Assembly: GCA_937958375.1 (NCBI GenBank)
Contig: CALGNY010000264.1
Coordinates: 1-37,212, forward strand
From: an uncultured Bacillaceae bacterium
GTDB lineage: Bacteria > Bacillota > Bacilli > Bacillales > Alkalibacillaceae
Length of the DNA: 37,212 nt
Direction: 5' to 3'
The notes beneath the pieces are model-generated. The model was given only the letters and a program-made list of their open reading frames with translations, was not told the origin of the DNA and ran no database searches. Shown in pieces: positions 33,047-37,212 of this stretch. A program made the position numbers and the translations under genes. Position 1 is the first letter of the stretch; every line of letters begins with the position of its first letter.

Positions 33047-34387
33047 TTAGTTTACGATATAATCTTGGATAAAAGACGTTCTGGTTTTACCTTCTTGAAA
33101 TGCACTGTGGGAAGCAATATCCATCAACACAGGGATATTCGTTTTGATTCCTTCGATATGGTACATAGATAATGCGGTTTGCAAGCGTTCAATTGCTTCT
33201 TCACGGTCTTTCCCTTTCACGATTAATTTTGCCACCATCGGATCATAAAAAGGTGTTATCTTGATTCCTTGCCGAATCGATTCATCATTTCGGATAAATT
33301 TTTCTTTTGGTACGATAAGGTCTTCAATCGTACCTGGTGATGGAAAAAATGTCTTCGGATCCTCTGCATAAATTCGGGCTTCGATCGCGTGTCCCTGAAT
33401 GGTAACCAACTCTTGGTTGATGGCCAATTCTTCACCGCTTGCAATCCGAATTTGTTGTTCTACCAAATCGATTCCTGTTATTTCCTCTGTGACTGGGTGC
33501 TCCACTTGCAGTCGTGTATTCATTTCGAGAAAATAGTAATTTTGATTTTCATCGACTAAAAACTCAAGCGTTCCAGCATTCCGGTAGCCTAAAGCTTGGA
33601 CGGCCTGAACGGCTTTTTCACCCATCTCTCGGCGAGTCTCCTCTGTTAATAAAGGAGATGGCGCTTCTTCAATCACTTTCTGATGCCGACGTTGAATCGA
33701 GCATTCGCGATCATATAAGTGAACGGCGTTTCCATAATGATCTCCAAGCACCTGAATTTCAACATGATGTGCATCTTCAATGACTTTTTCGATAAACAAT
33801 GTACCGTTTCCAAAGAACTGCTCCGCTCGATGGGCATTGGATTCGATGGCTTTATCAAGCTCATCTTCACTCGCCACAATTTGCATGCCGATACCGCCTC
33901 CACCGTAAGAGGCTTTTACCATTACCGGATAACCTATCTCTTGAGCAACAGCCTTTGCTTGCTCGGCTGAATCAACCGGCTCATTCGTTCCTGGAATAAT
34001 TGGTACACCTGCCTCTTCCATAGCTTTACGGGCGGATAGTTTGCTTCCCATTTTTTCGATCACATCGGGAGTTGGACCAATAAAGGTAATGCCTTCTTCT
34101 TCACAACGTCTTGCGAACTCAGCATTTTCGCTTAACAGCCCATATCCCGGATGGATTGCCTCGACTCCAGCATCTTTGGCAATTTCAAAGATCTTATCCA
34201 TATTCAGATAGCTTTCATTAACGCGAGAACCTCCTAACGGATAAGCCTGATCGGCCTCTTGGACATACGGAGACTCCTCGTCTGGTTCGGAATATACGGC
34301 CACAGATTCAATATTCATGTATTTGCATGTCCGAATGATTCGGGATGCGATTTCCCCTCTGTTTGCAATTAAAATGGATCGAAACAT
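33047..34387 (-). CDS. yngHA: Biotin carboxylase subunit (YngHA, AccC-like)
   Basis: Carboxylates the biotin of the carrier protein with bicarbonate and ATP. A 446-residue ATP-grasp enzyme with the full AccC layout: RSILIANRGEIASRIIRTCK at the start, HPGYGLLSENAEFA, the Gly-rich lid SYGGGGIGM, the EIQVLGDHYGNAVHLYDRECSIQRRHQK block, EMNTRLQVEHPVTE at the catalytic site, and the C-terminal GHAIEARIYAEDP. The lid reads GGGGIGM where many AccC have GGGGRGM. No biotinyl domain is attached; the next gene supplies it. ATG follows GAGGTGACTG. Its partner is expected to be YngE, not the fatty-acid AccAD. Confidence 0.94.
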   Translation of the reverse strand: MFRSILIANRGEIASRIIRTCKYMNIESVAVYSEPDEESPYVQEADQAYPLGGSRVNESYLNMDKIFEIAKDAGVEAIHPGYGLLSENAEFARRCEEEGITFIGPTPDVIEKMGSKLSARKAMEEAGVPIIPGTNEPVDSAEQAKAVAQEIGYPVMVKASYGGGGIGMQIVASEDELDKAIESNAHRAEQFFGNGTLFIEKVIEDAHHVEIQVLGDHYGNAVHLYDRECSIQRRHQKVIEEAPSPLLTEETRREMGEKAVQAVQALGYRNAGTLEFLVDENQNYYFLEMNTRLQVEHPVTEEITGIDLVEQQIRIASGEELAINQELVTIQGHAIEARIYAEDPKTFFPSPGTIEDLIVPKEKFIRNDESIRQGIKITPFYDPMVAKLIVKGKDREEAIERLQTALSMYHIEGIKTNIPVLMDIASHSAFQEGKTRTSFIQDYIVN

Positions 34388-34407
34388 CAGTCACCTCTCC
34401 TAGATTA

Positions 34408-36045
34408 TTAGTCTAACTGTAGTAAGTCTTGAGCTTTTTCTCTTAATCGGTATTTTTGGACTTTCCCACTGGCCGTCATAGGATATTCATCTGTGAACTC
34501 GATGTATTTCGGAATTTTATGGTGAGAAATTTTCCCTTTACAAAAAGCACGAATATCTTCTTCAGTCACATGTGTGTTCTCTTTTGGAATCATCCACGCC
34601 ATCAGTTCTTCTCCATATTTCGGATCCGGTACACCGACAACTTGAACATCGACCACATCTGGGTGGGTAATCAAGAATTCTTCAATTTCTCTCGGATAAA
34701 TGTTTTCCCCACCACGAATGACCATATCTTTCATTCTTCCGGTGACTTGTAAATAACCATCCTCATCCATCATACCGATATCCCCTGTATGAAGCCAACC
34801 ATCTTCATCGATCGTCGCTCGTGTTTCTTCCTCGTTTTTATAGTATCCTGCCATAATATGATAGCCCCGTGTGCATATTTCACCTGGCTCATTCGGTGGC
34901 AGCGTCCGGTTCGATCCGGGTTCAGTAATTTTTACTTCAACATTCGGATGGGCTTTACCGACTGTTGTCGTCCGCCGATCAATAGAATCAGTTGGTCTTG
35001 TCTGTGTGAAAACCGGTGACGTTTCCGTTTGGCCGTAGCAAATCGTAATCTCTGAAGCGCCCATTTTATGGATCACGTCATTCATGACATCTACTGGACA
35101 GTTTGATCCTGCCATAATCCCAGTCCGAAGTGAGGATAGATCAAACTGTTCAAATTCCGGATGATTCAATTCTCCAATAAACATCGTCGGAACACCATTT
35201 AGTGCTGTACACTTTTCATCTTGAACAGCTTGGAGAACGACTTCAGGATTATATTGTTCGATCATGACCATCGTTCCACCCTTAGACACCGTAGCCAACG
35301 TACTCATGACGCATCCGAAGCAGTGGAACAATGGCACAGGTACACAAAGTCTGTCTTCACCCGTTAAATTCATTCCATCGGCAACTTGTTTGCCGTTATT
35401 GACGATATTTGAATGTGTCAGCATTACGCCTTTCGGAAACCCAGTTGTCCCGGATGTATATTGCATATTAATCACGTCATCGTGATGAAGGGATTCTTTT
35501 CTTTGCGTCAATTCATCATCGGATACGTTATTGGCTTTTTCCATCAATTCATCCCACGTATAGCAACCGGGAGCGCCCTCTTCGTTCAGCACGATGACTC
35601 GCTTGAGCTTTGGTACGTTTTTACAGTCCAACTGTCCTGGTTCGCTATCTTTCAGTTCAGGAGCTACTTCATTGATGATATCCACATAAGACGTTCCTTT
35701 GAAGCTTTCTGCCAAAATGATCGTCGTCGCATCTGATTGATTTAATAGATATTCCAATTCAGCCGCTTGATAGCTAGTATTGACCGTAACGAGAACGGCC
35801 CCCATTTTTCCTGTGGCAAATTGGCTCAATACCCATTCCGGTTTATTGTCTGCCCAAATGGCGATATGTTCTCCTTTTTCAATTCCAAGCCCCATAAACG
35901 CTTTGGCTGTTTCATTGACGCGATCGTCGAATTCTTTATACGTCCACCGTAAATCTCGTTCAGGATACACGACAGCTTCGTGATTCGGTCTTTCTTTCAC
36001 CTTTTCTTCCAGCAATTCACCAATGGTCGAAGTCAATAGTGTCAT
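34408..36045 (-). CDS. yngI: AMP-forming fatty acyl-CoA ligase (YngI)
   Basis: Activates a fatty or branched-chain acid to its CoA ester. A 545-residue ANL-family ligase with TSGTTGFPKG (197-206), CYGQTETSPVF at the acyl pocket, the hinge GRMKDMVIRGGENIYPREIEEF, and the C-terminal TASGKVQKYRLRE with the adenylation Lys. It feeds substrate into the operon: it may activate an external acid or the acetoacetate released by YngG; the sequence does not decide between them. ATG is preceded by a perfect AAGGAGG. It is positioned second in the operon as in B. subtilis. Confidence 0.92.
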   Translation of the reverse strand: MTLLTSTIGELLEEKVKERPNHEAVVYPERDLRWTYKEFDDRVNETAKAFMGLGIEKGEHIAIWADNKPEWVLSQFATGKMGAVLVTVNTSYQAAELEYLLNQSDATTIILAESFKGTSYVDIINEVAPELKDSEPGQLDCKNVPKLKRVIVLNEEGAPGCYTWDELMEKANNVSDDELTQRKESLHHDDVINMQYTSGTTGFPKGVMLTHSNIVNNGKQVADGMNLTGEDRLCVPVPLFHCFGCVMSTLATVSKGGTMVMIEQYNPEVVLQAVQDEKCTALNGVPTMFIGELNHPEFEQFDLSSLRTGIMAGSNCPVDVMNDVIHKMGASEITICYGQTETSPVFTQTRPTDSIDRRTTTVGKAHPNVEVKITEPGSNRTLPPNEPGEICTRGYHIMAGYYKNEEETRATIDEDGWLHTGDIGMMDEDGYLQVTGRMKDMVIRGGENIYPREIEEFLITHPDVVDVQVVGVPDPKYGEELMAWMIPKENTHVTEEDIRAFCKGKISHHKIPKYIEFTDEYPMTASGKVQKYRLREKAQDLLQLD

Positions 36046-36067
36046 AGAAAGTCCTCCTTGAAAAAAT

Positions 36068-37210
36068 TTAGCATCCCAGTTGTCTTGCGATTACCATCCG
36101 TTGAATCTCTGAAGTCCCTTCACCGATTTCCAATAATTTTGCGTCCCGTAAGAATCTCTCAACCTCGTACTCTCTCATATACCCGTATCCGCCATGAATC
36201 TGAATGGCTTGATTTGCTGATCTCGTAGCCGTTTCAGTTGCGAACAGCTTGGCATATGCTGCTTCCTTCGTGAATTTTTTGCCTTGATCCTTCAACCAAG
36301 CTGCTTTCATGACCATATTCCTTGCCAATTCGACTTCCATTGCCATGTCAGCTAATTTAAACTGAATCGCCTGAAAGGATGAAATCGGTTGCCCGAACTG
36401 TTTCCGTTCTTTTGCGTAATCCAATGCGCGGTCTAACGATGCTTGAGCAATACCCACACCTAGTGCGGCAATGGAAATTCTTCCCCCATCTAATGTGTGC
36501 AAAAATTGCTTGAATCCGCCTTGTGGGTCGCCCAATAAATTCTCTTTAGGTACCCGAACATCTTCCAATACAATTTCTGCCGTGTTTGACCCTCTTACTC
36601 CCATTTTATCGTAATTATCAGATATTTTTAAGCCAGGCGTATCAGTCGGCACAATCAATGCTGAAATAATGTTCTTTCCACGGTCATCTTTTCCGGTTAC
36701 AGCCGTAACGATGATTTGCTGTGCATAAGAAGCATTCGTTATGAAACATTTTTCACCATTGATCACATACTCATCGCCCTCAAGTGTAGCAGTTGTCTTT
36801 GTTCCCCCAGCATCTGACCCTGCATTTGGTTCCGTCAATCCAAAAGAGCCTAGTGCTTTTCCTTCTGCAAGCGGTTTCAAAAATTTCTCTTTTTGTTCTT
36901 CGGTACCGAACACATAGATCGGGCTAGCACCTAACGACACTGCTGCTGCATAACTGAGTCCTGTACTTCCACAAACTCGGCCGATTTCTTCAACGGCAAG
37001 CGCATAAGAAATCGTGTCTCCACCAGAGCCTCCTACAGATTCCGGAAATGGAATGCCGAGTAATCCTAACTCACCCATTTCCTTAAACAGATCTTCAGGG
37101 AACTCTGCCTTTGTGTCGATTTCAATTGCACGCGGCTGGATTTTATCCTCCGCAAAATCCCGGACCATTTTTCTCGTCATTTCTTGCTCTTTGGTCAGTT
37201 CAAAATTCAT
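36068..37210 (-). CDS. yngJ: Acyl-CoA dehydrogenase (YngJ)
   Basis: FAD enzyme that makes the alpha-beta double bond of a short or branched acyl-CoA and passes electrons to ETF. A 380-residue chain with all family blocks: LTKEQEMTRKMVRDFAEDKI, GSFGLTEPNAGSDAGG, NGEKCFITNA at the flavin site, and the C-terminal IQIHGGYGYMREYEVERFLRDAK and EIGEGTSEIQRMVIARQL. The catalytic Glu is E364 in GEGTSE, the position used in short- and medium-chain dehydrogenases; isovaleryl-CoA dehydrogenases have Ala here and use another Glu. First gene of the operon as seen; its ATG is two bases from the window end, so its ribosome site and promoter lie outside. Confidence 0.93.
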   Translation of the reverse strand: MNFELTKEQEMTRKMVRDFAEDKIQPRAIEIDTKAEFPEDLFKEMGELGLLGIPFPESVGGSGGDTISYALAVEEIGRVCGSTGLSYAAAVSLGASPIYVFGTEEQKEKFLKPLAEGKALGSFGLTEPNAGSDAGGTKTTATLEGDEYVINGEKCFITNASYAQQIIVTAVTGKDDRGKNIISALIVPTDTPGLKISDNYDKMGVRGSNTAEIVLEDVRVPKENLLGDPQGGFKQFLHTLDGGRISIAALGVGIAQASLDRALDYAKERKQFGQPISSFQAIQFKLADMAMEVELARNMVMKAAWLKDQGKKFTKEAAYAKLFATETATRSANQAIQIHGGYGYMREYEVERFLRDAKLLEIGEGTSEIQRMVIARQLGC

Positions 37211-37212
37211 TT

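Overview
The window looks like chromosomal DNA of a low-GC, moderately halophilic or halotolerant member of the Bacillaceae. The evidence is strong AGGAGG-type ribosome binding sites with frequent GTG and TTG starts, many proteins closest in design to Bacillus subtilis ones (DynA/YpbR, YuxL, PbpC, YkrA, the yngJ-E block), and acidic exported proteins (the PbpC-like and DacF-like proteins carry runs of Glu and Asp). There is no phage, plasmid, transposase, rRNA or tRNA.

Layout. 1-1.4 kb: tail of an unidentified gene, a terminator, and a LysM/M14 peptidoglycan peptidase on the minus strand. 1.5-8.7 kb: a seven-iron ferredoxin, a membrane GGDEF protein followed closely by a full-length double dynamin (DynA), and an S9 prolyl-oligopeptidase-type peptidase. 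8.7-9.7 kb: a 51-nt degenerate tandem repeat, msrA, and a 48-residue membrane protein gene behind a good SigB-type promoter. 9.7-13.1 kb: an SCP2-like protein with a class B lipoprotein PBP, then a membrane-anchored glycerophosphodiesterase. 13.3-17 kb: a four-repeat mechanosensitive-channel-like protein, an N-terminally extended superoxide dismutase, and YndM- and YetF-type membrane proteins. 17-20.1 kb: a DacF-like carboxypeptidase, a DinB-like protein, a GNAT protein and a DUF2188 protein. 20.1-20.5 kb: a GC-rich element bounded by nested inverted repeats. 20.5-22.7 kb: two overlapping genes for unknown membrane proteins, an AT-rich gap and a small membrane protein. 22.8-27.7 kb: an AMP-forming acyl-CoA ligase, a P1 (DmpA-type) peptidase, a YpfJ-type metallopeptidase and a Cof-type HAD phosphatase. 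27.7-37.2 kb: 33-nt tandem repeats, a flavin dehydrogenase, and the complete yngJ-I-HA-HB-G-F-E operon on the minus strand.

How the genes work together. The yng block encodes a leucine/isovalerate-type route: acyl-CoA dehydrogenation, biotin-dependent carboxylation by a split methylcrotonyl-CoA-type carboxylase, hydration, and HMG-CoA lyase cleavage to acetyl-CoA and acetoacetate, with a CoA ligase for activation. Several scattered genes form an envelope and stress set (PBP, carboxypeptidase, LysM peptidase, dynamin, channel, SOD, MsrA). At least three of these stress-type genes have upstream sequences resembling SigB promoters.

Most worth a second look: the palindromic element at 20093-20429, the GGDEF-dynamin pair, two unrelated tandem-repeat tracts, and three genes whose ribosome binding site lies immediately downstream of an intrinsic-terminator-like hairpin. 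I did not find a clearly new defence or biosynthetic system. Start sites were moved from the longest frame where the ribosome binding site required it, and each entry gives the reason.
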